Assembly (NCBI RefSeq): GCF_900537085.1
Contig: NZ_UNRE01000001.1
Location: forward strand, 501,163 to 565,162
Direction of reading: 5' to 3'
Source of the DNA: Agarivorans sp. Alg241-V36
GTDB taxonomy: Bacteria > Pseudomonadota > Gammaproteobacteria > Enterobacterales > Celerinatantimonadaceae
Length of the DNA: 64,000 nucleotides
The notes under the pieces were generated by a model. It ran no database searches, was not told the DNA's origin, and saw only the letters and a program-made list of their open reading frames with translations. This document shows, one piece after another, positions 40,357 to 50,014 of this stretch. Position numbers and translations under genes: made by a program. Within the stretch, counting starts at the first letter, position 1; each line of letters begins with the position of its first letter.

Positions 40357-42138
40357 ATGTCTAAACCACTTGCATTAACCGATGTTGTATTGCGCGACGC
40401 GCATCAATCATTATTAGCAACTCGTCTTCGCCTTGAAGATATGTTGCCTATTGCTGAGCAACTCGACCAAATTGGTTATTGGTCTCTAGAAACCTGGGGT
40501 GGCGCAACCTTTGATGCTTGTATTCGTTATCTTGGCGAAGATCCTTGGGAGCGTTTACGCGCACTTAAGAAGGCAATGCCTAATACTAAGCAGCAAATGC
40601 TATTACGTGGCCAAAATTTACTTGGTTACCGCCACTATGCAGACGACGTAGTAGAGCGCTTTGTAGAGCGGGCGGTTAAAAATGGTATGGATGTATTCCG
40701 TATCTTTGACGCGATGAACGACCCGCGTAACTTCCAAACAGCGGTAAAAGCTGCTTTAGATTGCGGCGCACACGCTCAAGGTACTATTTCTTATACTACC
40801 AGCCCAATTCACACTACCGACAACTGGGTAGACCTAGCTAAGCGTTTGGAAGACATTGGCTGTCACTCTATCGCCATCAAGGATATGTCGGGTTTATTAA
40901 AGCCTTATGAAGCTGAAACCCTTATTAAGCGTCTTAAAGCCGAAACTGATGTAGAAATTGCATTGCACTGCCATGCGACTACCGGCTTAAGCTTACCTAC
41001 CCACATTAAAGCGATTGAAGCTGGCGTAGACATCATCGACACTGCAATCTCATCAATGAGCTGTACTTATGGTCACAGTCCAACAGAGACCATTGTAGCG
41101 ATGTTAGAGGGCACTGAGCGCGAAACTGGCTTAGACCTTAGCAAACTAGAATCTATCGCAGCTTACTTCCGTGAAGTACGAAAGAAGTACGCTAAATTTG
41201 AAGGCAGCCTAAAAGGTGTTGATTCGCGCATCTTAATTGCTCAAGTTCCGGGCGGCATGTTAACCAACATGGAAAGCCAGCTTAAAGAGCAGGGCGCAGC
41301 CGATAAGATTGATGAAGTACTAGCCGAAATTCCTAAAGTACGTAAAGACCTAGGTTACATTCCTTTGGTAACTCCAACCTCACAAATTGTGGGTACTCAA
41401 GCAGTTATCAATGTATTAACTGGCGAGCGCTACAAAACTATTACCAAAGAAACGGCCGGAATTTTAAGTGGTCAGTATGGTAAAGCGCCTGGCGAGTTGA
41501 ATGCAGAATTGCAAGCGCGTGTTCTTGATGGATCAGAAGCAATTACCTGTCGCCCTGCAGATTTACTGCAAGCGGAGATGGAGCGCCTTGAAACTGAAGT
41601 AGAGCAACTAGCCAAAGAAAAAGGTTTTGCTTTAGCTGAAGACAAAATTGATGACGCTTTAACGTACGCATTGTTCCCACAAATTGGCCTTAAGTTCTTA
41701 GAGAACCGTGGCAACCCAGATGCATTTGAACCGGTACCAAGCGCTGACGACGTTAAAGTTGCAGCTCCTGCTAAAGCTGGCGCAGTAGAAACCTACTCAG
41801 TACGTGTAGACGGTCAGTTATACACCGTAGATGTTGGTCCTGAAGGCTCTATTGATGGCGTAGCGCCAGTAGCTAGTTCAGCGCCAGCCGCAGCCGCCCC
41901 AGCAGCACCTGCTACCAGTGGTAAAGGTGAAGCCTTACCAGCGCCTTTAGCGGGTAACATCTTTAAAGTTCTCGCTAAGCCTGGTGCTAATGTGCAAGAA
42001 GGCGATGTATTGCTGATTATGGAAGCAATGAAAATGGAAACCGAAATCCGTTCCGCTAAAACCGGGGTTGTTGACGAGGTATTAGTTAGAGAAGGTGATG
42101 CGGTTGCAGTGGGCGAAGTCCTACTTAGCATCGCATAA
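40357..42138 (+). CDS. oadA: Oxaloacetate decarboxylase alpha subunit OadA
   Basis: This 593-residue biotin-dependent carboxyltransferase removes CO2 from oxaloacetate and passes it to biotin. The N-terminal TIM barrel opens with [16 protein letters not shown] and has the metal-binding H-C-H-A-T-T-G. The conserved carboxyltransferase helical domain follows to about residue 450. A Pro/Ala linker (about 505-525) leads to the C-terminal biotinyl domain with Lys559 in E-A-M-K-M. It pairs with OadB, which couples decarboxylation of carboxybiotin to Na+ export. The biotin protein ligase is not in the window. Codon use is that of a well expressed gene. Confidence 0.97.
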   Translation: MSKPLALTDVVLRDAHQSLLATRLRLEDMLPIAEQLDQIGYWSLETWGGATFDACIRYLGEDPWERLRALKKAMPNTKQQMLLRGQNLLGYRHYADDVVERFVERAVKNGMDVFRIFDAMNDPRNFQTAVKAALDCGAHAQGTISYTTSPIHTTDNWVDLAKRLEDIGCHSIAIKDMSGLLKPYEAETLIKRLKAETDVEIALHCHATTGLSLPTHIKAIEAGVDIIDTAISSMSCTYGHSPTETIVAMLEGTERETGLDLSKLESIAAYFREVRKKYAKFEGSLKGVDSRILIAQVPGGMLTNMESQLKEQGAADKIDEVLAEIPKVRKDLGYIPLVTPTSQIVGTQAVINVLTGERYKTITKETAGILSGQYGKAPGELNAELQARVLDGSEAITCRPADLLQAEMERLETEVEQLAKEKGFALAEDKIDDALTYALFPQIGLKFLENRGNPDAFEPVPSADDVKVAAPAKAGAVETYSVRVDGQLYTVDVGPEGSIDGVAPVASSAPAAAAPAAPATSGKGEALPAPLAGNIFKVLAKPGANVQEGDVLLIMEAMKMETEIRSAKTGVVDEVLVREGDAVAVGEVLLSIA

Positions 42139-42150
42139 GGGAGCGAGAAC

Positions 42151-43281
42151 GTGGAAGGAATTACTAAGCTATGGTCGGAAACCGGCCTAGCTAACTTCGA
42201 ACCTGCACAATTAGTGATGATGGCAGTAGGTTTACTGCTATTGTATTTGGCCATTGTGCGTAAATTTGAGCCTTTATTGCTGCTACCGATTGGTTTTGGT
42301 GCGGTGCTGGCCAATATTCCGAATGCTGGGTTTAACGATGAAGGCGGTTTGCTTTACTACGTTTACCATGTAGGAATTGAAACCGGTGTTTTCCCACTGC
42401 TGATTTTTATGGGTGTTGGCGCGTTAACAGACTTTGGTGCGCTTATCGCAAACCCAAGAATGTTACTGCTAGGTGCTGCGGCTCAGTTTGGTATTTTTGC
42501 GACGCTATTTGGTGCCATTCTACTAAACATGATCCCAGGCTTTGATTTTACCCTGGCTGATGCTTCTGCGATTGCAATCATTGGTGGTGCAGATGGGCCT
42601 ACGGCTATCTTCCTTGCTTCCAAGCTTGCACCAGATTTATTAGGTGCGATTGCGGTAGCTGCTTATTCATACATGGCACTGGTTCCAATTATTCAGCCGC
42701 CGATTATGAAGGCCTTAACCTCTAAAGAAGAACGCGAAATTCAAATGGAGCAATTGCGTCCGGTTAGCGTGCGAGAAAAGATTATTTTCCCTATCGCTGT
42801 ACTTGGCTTAACCATTTTGTTCTTACCAGCGGCAACACCTCTAGTGGGTATGTTCTGTTTAGGTAACCTAATGCGTGAAAGTGGCGTGGTTGATCGTTTA
42901 AGCAAAACTGCACAAAACGAACTCATCAATGTTGTTACCATCTTCTTAGGTTTAGCGGTAGGTTCTAAGTTATCTGCTGACAAGTTCTTAACGGTAGAAA
43001 CGCTAGGTATTCTTGGCTTAGGTGCTGTGGCATTTGGTATTGGTACTGCTTCTGGAGTACTTATGGCTAAGTTAATGAGCCGCTTAAGTGGCGGTAAGAT
43101 TAACCCACTGATTGGTGCTGCTGGTGTTTCAGCGGTGCCAATGGCCGCACGTGTGGTAAACAAGGTTGGTTTGGAGTCAAACCCTCATAACTTCTTGTTA
43201 ATGCATGCTATGGGACCAAACGTTGCTGGGGTACTAGGTAGTGCCGTAGCTGCGGGTGTACTACTGTCTTTGGTTGGTTAA
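42151..43281 (+). CDS. oadB: Oxaloacetate decarboxylase beta subunit OadB (Na+ pump)
   Basis: A 376-residue polytopic membrane protein. It performs the decarboxylation of carboxybiotin and exports Na+. The very conserved loop [15 protein letters not shown] with its Asp, and the [18 protein letters not shown] segment, are intact. Roughly nine to eleven hydrophobic stretches are visible. It starts at a GTG 12 bases after oadA and is preceded by GGGAGCGAG. It ends just before a bidirectional terminator. Confidence 0.97.
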   Translation: MEGITKLWSETGLANFEPAQLVMMAVGLLLLYLAIVRKFEPLLLLPIGFGAVLANIPNAGFNDEGGLLYYVYHVGIETGVFPLLIFMGVGALTDFGALIANPRMLLLGAAAQFGIFATLFGAILLNMIPGFDFTLADASAIAIIGGADGPTAIFLASKLAPDLLGAIAVAAYSYMALVPIIQPPIMKALTSKEEREIQMEQLRPVSVREKIIFPIAVLGLTILFLPAATPLVGMFCLGNLMRESGVVDRLSKTAQNELINVVTIFLGLAVGSKLSADKFLTVETLGILGLGAVAFGIGTASGVLMAKLMSRLSGGKINPLIGAAGVSAVPMAARVVNKVGLESNPHNFLLMHAMGPNVAGVLGSAVAAGVLLSLVG

Positions 43282-43297
43282 TTCCTATCAGCGAAAT

Positions 43298-43325
43298 AAA
43301 AAGCTTGCCTCGGCAAGCTTTTTTT
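43298..43325. terminator. Bidirectional terminator after oadB
   Basis: An 11-bp stem AAAAAGCTTGC / GCAAGCTTTTT closed by CTCG. It is flanked by A-rich and T-rich runs, so it can end both oadB and the small convergent gene at 43334-43501. Confidence 0.92.
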
Positions 43326-43333
43326 ATGTCTAG

Positions 43334-43501
43334 CTAATGGGTTAGCCAAATCATCAATGAGAAGAATCCAATCAATGCGGTGCTAATCCCAATAATCCAA
43401 TAGTAACCTTTTAAACCTTGTTTAAAGCTTAAACCGTAATGGAATAGAAACAGTGTCCATAAAACGGTTAATAACAAGGGCAACAAGAAAAATCGCACCA
43501 T
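43334..43501 (-). CDS. Small membrane protein, 55 residues, unknown function
   Basis: Translating the minus strand from ATG 43499-43501 gives a 55-residue protein that starts MVRFFLLPLLLTVLWTLFLF and ends with two further hydrophobic stretches to a TAG. A hydrophobic N-terminal helix (about 3-20), a short polar loop with H-Y-G-L-S-F-K-Q-G-L-K-G and a second helix (about 32-53) predict a hairpin inner-membrane protein. A purine-rich GTAGGTAG lies four bases upstream as ribosome site, and the oadB terminator also serves this strand. I do not recognise the family with certainty. It is convergent with oadB. Confidence 0.65.
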   Translation of the reverse strand: MVRFFLLPLLLTVLWTLFLFHYGLSFKQGLKGYYWIIGISTALIGFFSLMIWLTH

Positions 43502-43749
43502 AATTCTACCTACTGGGTCACTTAAGTAATTGAAGAACTTTTAGTTTACCTTTATTACTTATAAATTGAAGAGAGCGAATCAGTAACTTCGCTACGCTTC
43601 ACACAGATTGCTCGGTTTCCAACAGTTAATTTGGTTACTCGCTTTACGAATCACCGCGCGTTACAAAATATTCTAGTTAAATGGCCGCTTATTGGTATGA
43701 TGCAGGCTAAATCGGCTGCTGTTCAGTCCGACCGCATTCAGAGTAGATT

Positions 43750-44355
43750 ATGAATTTCCACGATTACCAACACTATGCCGCTTTTATTTTTGATATGGAT
43801 GGAACCTTGATTGACTCCATGCAGCATCATCAGAACGCATGGCAGTCTGCTCTCGATCAGTTTTCTATTCCTTTTAGCTCTGCGCAAATGCTGGCAATGA
43901 GTGGATGGCCTACCTTACAAACAGTTGAAAACTTGCTTGCCGATGCCCATATAAAGGGGATAAATGTTCAGCAAGTGGTTGATGCTAAAGAGCTGCGTTA
44001 TCACCAACTAGTGAATAGTGAAATACAGCCGACACCTTTAATTAAAGTGTATGAGCATTTTTTAGGTGAAAAGCTAATGGCTGTGGGCACCGGTGCTAGC
44101 CAGCAGCAGGCAGAGATGATACTGAGTAAATTAGGTATAGCCGATAAGTTGCAAGCGATTGTTGGGGCTGATTTAGTGGCAAAGCATAAGCCAGCGCCTG
44201 ACACCTTTTTAAAGTGTGCAGAATTGATGCAGATTGAACCTCAGGCATGTCTAGTATTTGAAGATGCCGATGCCGGAATAGAGGCTGCAAAAGCCGCTGG
44301 AATGGCAGTGGTTGATGTAAGAAGTTTGTGGCCAGCGAACTATTTTGTTGATTAG
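43750..44355 (+). CDS. yqaB: HAD-superfamily phosphatase, YqaB-like
   Basis: A 201-residue HAD hydrolase of the beta-phosphoglucomutase/sugar-phosphatase type. Motif I is F-I-F-D-M-D-G-T-L-I-D-S, with the nucleophile and acid-base aspartates. A cap of about 70 residues follows. Motif II is at V-G-T-G-A-S, motif III at the K-H-K-P-A-P-D-T-F lysine and motif IV at V-F-E-D-A-D-A-G-I-E. E. coli YqaB acts on fructose 1-phosphate and similar sugar phosphates. The gene order tRNA-Arg array, yqaB, yqaA, gshA, luxS is the E. coli order, with oadGAB and a peptidase gene inserted. The exact substrate cannot be read from sequence. Confidence 0.88.
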   Translation: MNFHDYQHYAAFIFDMDGTLIDSMQHHQNAWQSALDQFSIPFSSAQMLAMSGWPTLQTVENLLADAHIKGINVQQVVDAKELRYHQLVNSEIQPTPLIKVYEHFLGEKLMAVGTGASQQQAEMILSKLGIADKLQAIVGADLVAKHKPAPDTFLKCAELMQIEPQACLVFEDADAGIEAAKAAGMAVVDVRSLWPANYFVD

Positions 44356-44364
44356 GCGGTTCTA

Positions 44365-44796
44365 TTGTTAGTCATACTGTTTTTTAGCGCCTTTGTATCT
44401 GCCACCTTATTACCCGGCAGCTCAGAAGTAGTTTTGCTAGGTTTGGCCAGCCAAGTTCCTGAGCAGTGGCTTAGCTTGTTAGTTGTGGCTACCTTGGGCA
44501 ATACCCTAGGTGGCTTAGTAACCTTTGCCATGGGCTGGGGTGCTTTTTACTTTGGTAATCGCCACTTTAGTTGGTTACCTAAGCTGAATGAACAAGCCAA
44601 GGCGAAGCCTTGGTTGGCCAAATACGGCGCCTGGAGCTTATTAATGAGTTGGGCACCTGTAATTGGCGATGCGCTTTGTTTTGTTGCGGGTGCTGCTAAG
44701 CTTCCGGTTTGGCAAAGCACCGTTGCCATGCTTATTGGCAAAGCGATCCGTTACGCTTTGCTATTGGCATTAGGTAATGCAGTTGTGAGTATTTAA
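44365..44796 (+). CDS. yqaA: YqaA, VTT-domain inner-membrane protein
   Basis: 143 residues from a TTG nine bases after yqaB. A VTT/SNARE-associated-type membrane protein with S-A-T-L-L-P-G-S-S-E-V-V-L near residue 15, a second helix with T-L-G-N-T-L-G-G-L and a W-A-P-V-I-G-D-A-L-C segment. These match E. coli YqaA in order and spacing. About four hydrophobic segments are seen. Function is unknown; DedA-type relatives are linked to membrane lipid flipping. Together with the VTT protein at 27546-28124 it makes two such genes in the window, from different subfamilies. Confidence 0.88.
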   Translation: MLVILFFSAFVSATLLPGSSEVVLLGLASQVPEQWLSLLVVATLGNTLGGLVTFAMGWGAFYFGNRHFSWLPKLNEQAKAKPWLAKYGAWSLLMSWAPVIGDALCFVAGAAKLPVWQSTVAMLIGKAIRYALLLALGNAVVSI

Positions 44797-44820
44797 ATAA
44801 TGATTAGAGAGGTCAATATA

Positions 44821-47667
44821 GTGCTTAGATGGTTAAGTGTGCTTAGCATTCTGTGGTTAGCTGCTTGTACTCAGATAGACCCTAAATCTTCGCTTGAGCT
44901 ACCCAAGGGTGTCGAGTTAATTGAAACCTCGCAGGCCAATAATAGCGACATTCAGATAGCCTATAAAAAGTATCGTTTAGCCAATGGCCTAACAGTATTG
45001 CTCTACCAAGATGACAATGCACCGCTAGCCCATGTAGATATTACTTATCATGTAGGTTCTAATCGAGAAGAACCGGGTAAGTCTGGCTTTGCTCACTTCT
45101 TTGAACACATGATGTTTCAGGGCTCAAAACACGTCGGCGACCAAGAGCATTTCCGCATTATTAACGAAGCGGGTGGAACCATGAATGGCTCCACAACTAA
45201 AGACCGCACAAATTACTATCAAACGGTGCCTGCTAACCAGCTAGAAAAAGTGCTGTGGTTAGAAGCCGACAGAATGGGCTTTTTGCTTGAAGCGGTAAGC
45301 CAACGAAAGTTTGAAATTCAACGTGATACAGTAAAAAATGAGCGCGCTCAACGCGTAGATAACGCACCTTATGGTTTGTTATCTGAGCGAGTAGACGAAG
45401 CGCTCTATCCTCGAGAACATCCGTATTCTTGGCAACCTATTGGCTACATTGAAGACCTTAATCGGGTAGACGTAAACGACCTTAAGGCGTTTTTCCTACG
45501 CTGGTACGGACCAAATAATGCTGTGCTAAGCATTGGTGGCGATATCGATGAGGCTCAAACCTTAGAATGGATTAGTCAGTACTTTGGCGGCATTCCTCGC
45601 GGACCTGAGATCCCAGAGATTACGCCAGAGCCCGCGACCCTGAGTGAAACCCGTTATATCTCCCTAGAAGACCGTATTCATATCCCTCTGCTGTATATTA
45701 GTTATCCAACGGTGTATGCTGGCGCTGAAGACGAAGTTGCTTTAGATATGTTTTCAGAGATCTTAGGTGGCGGCAAGAGCTCGTTACTGCATCAATCGTT
45801 GGTTGAATCGGGTAAAGCTTTATCTGCAGGCAGTTCACATTACTGCCGCCAAATGGCCTGTACCTTGTCGATATACGTGCGGGCTAATCCTCAAGCAGGG
45901 TTGACCTTGGCTCAGTTAGAACAAGATGTTGACCAAGCGATTAACGACTTTGCAGAGCGTGGCGTGAATGCAGAAGACTTGCAGCGCGTTCGCTCATCGC
46001 TTAAAGCTTCTACTATCTACAGTTTAGAGAGTGTTTCTGATGTGGTGACTCAGCTTGCCTTTGGCGAAACGTTCTTTGAGCAGCCCTTGTATATCAGTGA
46101 AGTATTACAACAGTTTCAAAATGTTAATGACCAGCAGGTGCAACAAGCTTATCAGCATTACATATTGAACAAACCTCGAGTGGTGATGAGTGTTGTGCCG
46201 AGAGGGCAAACTCAATTGATTGCAGCTAAAGACAACTTTACACCTGCGCCGCGCACGCTGCCTGAGCAGCAACACATTGAAGACAGTGAGCTGGCACTTC
46301 GTGAAGTAAAAGATGACTTCGACCGCAGTATTGAACCGCCTTCAGGTCCCGCGGTGGCGGTAAAGTTGCCTGAGTTATGGCATGCAGAGTTAACTAACGG
46401 CTTACAAGTATTAGGCACCTCTGAGCAGCCAACTCCCACGGTTACCCTGCAGTTCAGGCTGCCCGGTGGCAGTATTTCAGAACCTAAAGGTAAAGAAGGT
46501 CTGGCTAAGCTGACAGCGCAAATGTTGATGCAAAGCACCCAGCAAACTGTTGCCGCTGAGTTATCAGATCAACTTACCGAGTTGGGCGCGTCGGTTAGCT
46601 TTAGTGGCGGGCTGTATAGTCAAAATATTAGTCTGTCGTCATTAACCGAGAACTTACCGCAGGTGATGGAAATTTTGCAGCAGCGTTTACTAAGCCCTGC
46701 CTTTGATAAAGCAGAATTTGAACGTGAAAAAGCGCGCCACTTGCAAAGTATTGAGCAGAAGTTTAATCAGCCGAATTGGCTCGCCAGCATTGCTAGTCAA
46801 AGTCTGTTCTTTGGCGAGGGCAGCCGCCTCGCAATCTCTAGTTGGGGGAGCCGCGACAGTGTGGCAGCGCTTACACTTGAAGATGTGAAGCAGTTTTGGC
46901 AGCAGCATTACCAACCCAAGGGCAGTCAGCTAGTTGCCGTAAGCAATCTTAAGCAAGCAGAAATTGAACAAGCTTTGCAGCCTTTACAGCAGCAATGGCA
47001 AGGCGACGCCAGCTCTGCTGCTCATTTAACCGCGAAACCTTCTGCACAGAACAACACCATTTATCTTTTAGATAAACCGGGCGCGGTGCAGTCGGTGATT
47101 CGAATCGGCCGTTTAGCTATGCCTTACGATGCTACCGGTGAGTATTTTAAAGCCAATTTGATGAACTTTAATTTTGGCGGCAACTTCAATAGTCGAATCA
47201 ACATGAACTTACGCGAAGACAAGGGTTATACCTATGGCGTAAGCAGTGGTTTTGGTGGGTTTAAAGATAGCGGTAGTTTTGTTATCTCAACCGATGTGCG
47301 TCAAGATGCTACCGCCTCAGCGATTCAAGAGCTGTTGGCCGAGTTGGAAGCTTACTCAATAAGTGGTCCAAGTGACGAAGAGCTGTCTTATATGCGCAGT
47401 GCTGTCTCCCAGCAAGAGGCGTTAGCCTACGCAACGCCATCGCAGAAAGCGTCGTTTTTGATGCAAATGTTGGCCTTTGACTTGGGGCCAGAGTTTGTCG
47501 CCACTCAAAATCAAATTACCGCTAATATTAGCCAAGCTGAATTACAGCAATTGGCGGCGAAGTATTTTTCACCCAAAGAAATGATCGTGGTGGTAGTGGG
47601 CGATAAACAGCAGCTATTACCAGAGCTAAAGAAAATAGGTATGCCAGTTCAAGAACTTGCATTGTAA
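44821..47667 (+). CDS. M16-family zinc metallopeptidase, outer-membrane/periplasmic lipoprotein
   Basis: About 948 residues from GTG 44821 (GAGAGG upstream); an ATG at 44800 would add seven residues in front of the signal. The N-terminus is a lipoprotein signal with lipobox L-A-A-C. Two pitrilysin/insulinase halves follow. The first carries the inverted zinc motif H-F-F-E-H with a downstream glutamate in V-K-N-E-R-A-Q-R. The second, from about residue 520, lacks a zinc motif and should be the structural half. A typical C-terminal R-x-x-x-Y pattern (K-G-Y-T-Y-G-V-S-S) is present. It likely degrades peptides in the envelope. It lies between yqaA and gshA, which adjoin in E. coli. Substrate unknown. 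Confidence 0.9.
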   Translation: MLRWLSVLSILWLAACTQIDPKSSLELPKGVELIETSQANNSDIQIAYKKYRLANGLTVLLYQDDNAPLAHVDITYHVGSNREEPGKSGFAHFFEHMMFQGSKHVGDQEHFRIINEAGGTMNGSTTKDRTNYYQTVPANQLEKVLWLEADRMGFLLEAVSQRKFEIQRDTVKNERAQRVDNAPYGLLSERVDEALYPREHPYSWQPIGYIEDLNRVDVNDLKAFFLRWYGPNNAVLSIGGDIDEAQTLEWISQYFGGIPRGPEIPEITPEPATLSETRYISLEDRIHIPLLYISYPTVYAGAEDEVALDMFSEILGGGKSSLLHQSLVESGKALSAGSSHYCRQMACTLSIYVRANPQAGLTLAQLEQDVDQAINDFAERGVNAEDLQRVRSSLKASTIYSLESVSDVVTQLAFGETFFEQPLYISEVLQQFQNVNDQQVQQAYQHYILNKPRVVMSVVPRGQTQLIAAKDNFTPAPRTLPEQQHIEDSELALREVKDDFDRSIEPPSGPAVAVKLPELWHAELTNGLQVLGTSEQPTPTVTLQFRLPGGSISEPKGKEGLAKLTAQMLMQSTQQTVAAELSDQLTELGASVSFSGGLYSQNISLSSLTENLPQVMEILQQRLLSPAFDKAEFEREKARHLQSIEQKFNQPNWLASIASQSLFFGEGSRLAISSWGSRDSVAALTLEDVKQFWQQHYQPKGSQLVAVSNLKQAEIEQALQPLQQQWQGDASSAAHLTAKPSAQNNTIYLLDKPGAVQSVIRIGRLAMPYDATGEYFKANLMNFNFGGNFNSRINMNLREDKGYTYGVSSGFGGFKDSGSFVISTDVRQDATASAIQELLAELEAYSISGPSDEELSYMRSAVSQQEALAYATPSQKASFLMQMLAFDLGPEFVATQNQITANISQAELQQLAAKYFSPKEMIVVVVGDKQQLLPELKKIGMPVQELAL

Positions 47668-47684
47668 CGTAGCAACGCACAGTG

Positions 47685-47721
47685 GTGGCAAAACATGGGC
47701 GTTCTCGCTATGCTTTGCCAC
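47685..47721. repeat. Inverted repeat between M16 gene and gshA
   Basis: GTGGCAAA (47685-47692) and TTTGCCAC (47714-47721) are perfect arms around a 21-base loop, 32 bases before the gshA start. No T-run follows. It may be a message-stabilising stem or leader structure. Confidence 0.45.
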
Positions 47722-47753
47722 ATTACGCGTTTTAACAAGATAGTGAGTTCAAC

Positions 47754-49331
47754 TTGACTCAACAGTTTACTACTCGGCTGACGCAATTGAGCGCAGCAAT
47801 GGCAGATACCGGTGTGCTTGGCATTAAACGCGGTATTGAACGTGAAGCTTTACGTATTTGCGAACAGGGAAATCTTGCATCCAATGGTCACCCTAAAGCT
47901 CTAGGCGCAGCGCTAACTCATCCCCTCATCACTACCGATTACGCGGAAACCTTGTTGGAGTTTATTACTCCGGTTTCTGACAGTGTTGAGCAGGTATTAT
48001 CACGCCTTACTGATATTCACCACGAAACACTAAAGCAGCTTGACGGACAACGTTTGTGGCCTTTGAGCATGCCTTGTTACATTGGTGACGAGCAAGACAT
48101 TGTATTGGCTGATTATGGCCAATCAAATATAGGTAAGATGAAACACGCTTATCGACAGGGGCTTCGTCACCGCTATGGCAGCGCCATGCAGGTGATCTCT
48201 GGCGTGCACTATAACTTCTCTTTGCCGCAAAGTTTTTGGCAACAACTACAACAAGTAGATGGCGACCAACAGCCTTTGTCAGATTATATTTCGCAGCGCT
48301 ATATGGGCTTAATTCGTAACTTTTATCGTTATGGTTGGATGGTAGCTTATCTCTATGGCGCTTCGCCGGCGCTGTGTGGTTCATTCATGAATGCTGGCGA
48401 GAGCCAACTGGCCTTCCAAAAAATGGGTAAAGGAACACTATATTTACCTTACGCTACGTCATTGCGTTTGAGTGATTTAGGTTACACCAGCTCGGCCCAG
48501 CACGACTTAGATATCAACTACAACAGCGTGAGTGAGTACGTACAAAGTGTGCGCAAAGCGGTGAGTTCTCATTCGGAAGAGTTTGCCAATATTGGGGTTA
48601 AAGTGGATGGTGAATATCGTCAGCTAAACGCCAATATATTGCAGATAGAAAATGAGTTGTATGCGCCTATTCGCGCTAAGCGAGTGGCTAAGTCAGGTCA
48701 AACGCCTTCTCAAGCCTTAGCTGAAGATGGTATCGAATACATCGAGATTAGAGCATTGGATGTTAACCCCTTTGATGCTGTAGGCGTAACTGAGGCGCAA
48801 GTGAGAGTGATAGATAGCTTGTTGCTTGCCTGTGTAATGATGGACTCTCCCGAAATGTGCAAAGCAGAGTTGCAAGCCTGTCGTGACAACTTTAATGCTG
48901 TAGCCATTGAAGGGCGCAACCCTGAATTGTCTCTAACTATTGCTGGTGAACAACAAAGCTTGCCGGTGCATATTGAAAGCTTGCTAGCTAAGATGCAACA
49001 GGCCGCTCAACTACTTGATACTCAGCGCCCAGAACCAGACTTTAGCGCATCGCTAGAGCAGGCGATTGCCGATGTAGCAAATGACAATACCTACTCTTCA
49101 CGTTTTCTGCGTTTGTTAAAATCACAATCAGTAGATAACAGCAACTTGGGCTTGCAATGGGCTGCACAATATCGCGAAGAGATGCTTGGTCATAAGGCTA
49201 ATAACTGGCAAGATCAAGACTTTAGCGAGATGGCTGAACAAAGCTTTGCTGAGCAACAAGCAATAGAAGCTAGTGATGACCTCGATTTTGATCACTTTTT
49301 AACGAAGTATTTTGAGAATGCCAATAAGTAG
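47754..49331 (+). CDS. gshA: Glutamate-cysteine ligase
   Basis: A 525-residue type 1 enzyme that joins glutamate and cysteine as the first and regulated step of glutathione synthesis. The N-terminal G-I-K-R-G-I-E-R-E-A-L-R, the Y-A-E-T-L-L-E-F-I-T motif, the central I-S-G-V-H-Y-N-F-S-L and Y-I-E-I-R-A-L-D-V-N-P-F are typical of the E. coli-type family (518 residues). It starts at TTG 47754 without a strong ribosome site, so translation may be modest. It overlaps the following lipoprotein gene by 14 bases. gshB is not in the window. Confidence 0.97.
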   Translation: MTQQFTTRLTQLSAAMADTGVLGIKRGIEREALRICEQGNLASNGHPKALGAALTHPLITTDYAETLLEFITPVSDSVEQVLSRLTDIHHETLKQLDGQRLWPLSMPCYIGDEQDIVLADYGQSNIGKMKHAYRQGLRHRYGSAMQVISGVHYNFSLPQSFWQQLQQVDGDQQPLSDYISQRYMGLIRNFYRYGWMVAYLYGASPALCGSFMNAGESQLAFQKMGKGTLYLPYATSLRLSDLGYTSSAQHDLDINYNSVSEYVQSVRKAVSSHSEEFANIGVKVDGEYRQLNANILQIENELYAPIRAKRVAKSGQTPSQALAEDGIEYIEIRALDVNPFDAVGVTEAQVRVIDSLLLACVMMDSPEMCKAELQACRDNFNAVAIEGRNPELSLTIAGEQQSLPVHIESLLAKMQQAAQLLDTQRPEPDFSASLEQAIADVANDNTYSSRFLRLLKSQSVDNSNLGLQWAAQYREEMLGHKANNWQDQDFSEMAEQSFAEQQAIEASDDLDFDHFLTKYFENANK

Positions 49332-49962
49332 GGATGTATCGCTTGTTCAGTGGGCTAAAGTAGCCTTGGTAGTTTTGGGTTTCGGGGTATTGGCGGGGTG
49401 CAGCAGCGCGCCGCCAAAGGATCCTGAGAACCTATGTAGCATTTTTGAAGAAAAGCGCGATTGGTATAAATCGGCCAAAAAAATGAACAAGAAGTGGGGC
49501 ACGCCGGTGCATGTTCCCATGGCTATGATGTATCAAGAATCTAGCTTCAAGCATAATGCCCGCCCACCAATGCAATACTGGTTTGGTTTTATTCCCGTAG
49601 GGCGTGCTAGTAGTGCTTATGGTTATAGCCAAGCTAAAACCATGACCTGGGATGATTACGTGCGCGAAACTGGGAATTCCTGGTCGTCACGAACTAATTT
49701 TGATGATGCCATCGATTTTATGGGTTGGTTTACCAATAAAACCCACAAGATTAATGGTGTATCGAAATGGGATGCGCGCAATCAGTATTTAAACTATCAC
49801 GAAGGCTGGGGCGGCTATAAGCGTGGTACTTACCATCAGAAACAATGGTTGGTGAAAGTCGCGGGTACAGTAGACCAGCGATCGAAACGCTATGCGGCCC
49901 AGTATAATAAGTGTAAAGAGGATCTAGATAGTAGCTGGCTATGGCGACTATTCTTTGCTTAA
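49318..49962 (+). CDS. SLT-like lytic transglycosylase lipoprotein
   Basis: About 214 residues from ATG 49318, inside the gshA tail. A lipoprotein signal peptide ends in lipobox L-A-G-C near residue 28. A goose-lysozyme/SLT-type domain follows. M-A-M-M-Y-Q-E-S-S-F-K-H carries the probable catalytic glutamate, A-Y-G-Y-S-Q matches the G-Y-S-Q SLT motif, and an aromatic segment L-N-Y-H-E-G-W-G-G-Y follows. It should bind or cut peptidoglycan at the envelope. Its coupling with gshA and its position before luxS are not those of E. coli. The family is recognised by motifs only; activity is inferred. Confidence 0.75.
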   Translation: MPISRDVSLVQWAKVALVVLGFGVLAGCSSAPPKDPENLCSIFEEKRDWYKSAKKMNKKWGTPVHVPMAMMYQESSFKHNARPPMQYWFGFIPVGRASSAYGYSQAKTMTWDDYVRETGNSWSSRTNFDDAIDFMGWFTNKTHKINGVSKWDARNQYLNYHEGWGGYKRGTYHQKQWLVKVAGTVDQRSKRYAAQYNKCKEDLDSSWLWRLFFA

Positions 49963-50014
49963 ATACACCCAAATAATGAGTCTCAGCTAAGCTGGGATAT
50001 GAAGAGAGAAAATC

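Noticed and set aside
46690-46914. Antisense and alternate-frame reading frames inside the M16 gene and many other large genes
   Set aside because: They follow the codon periodicity of the sense gene and lack starts, ribosome sites or homology.
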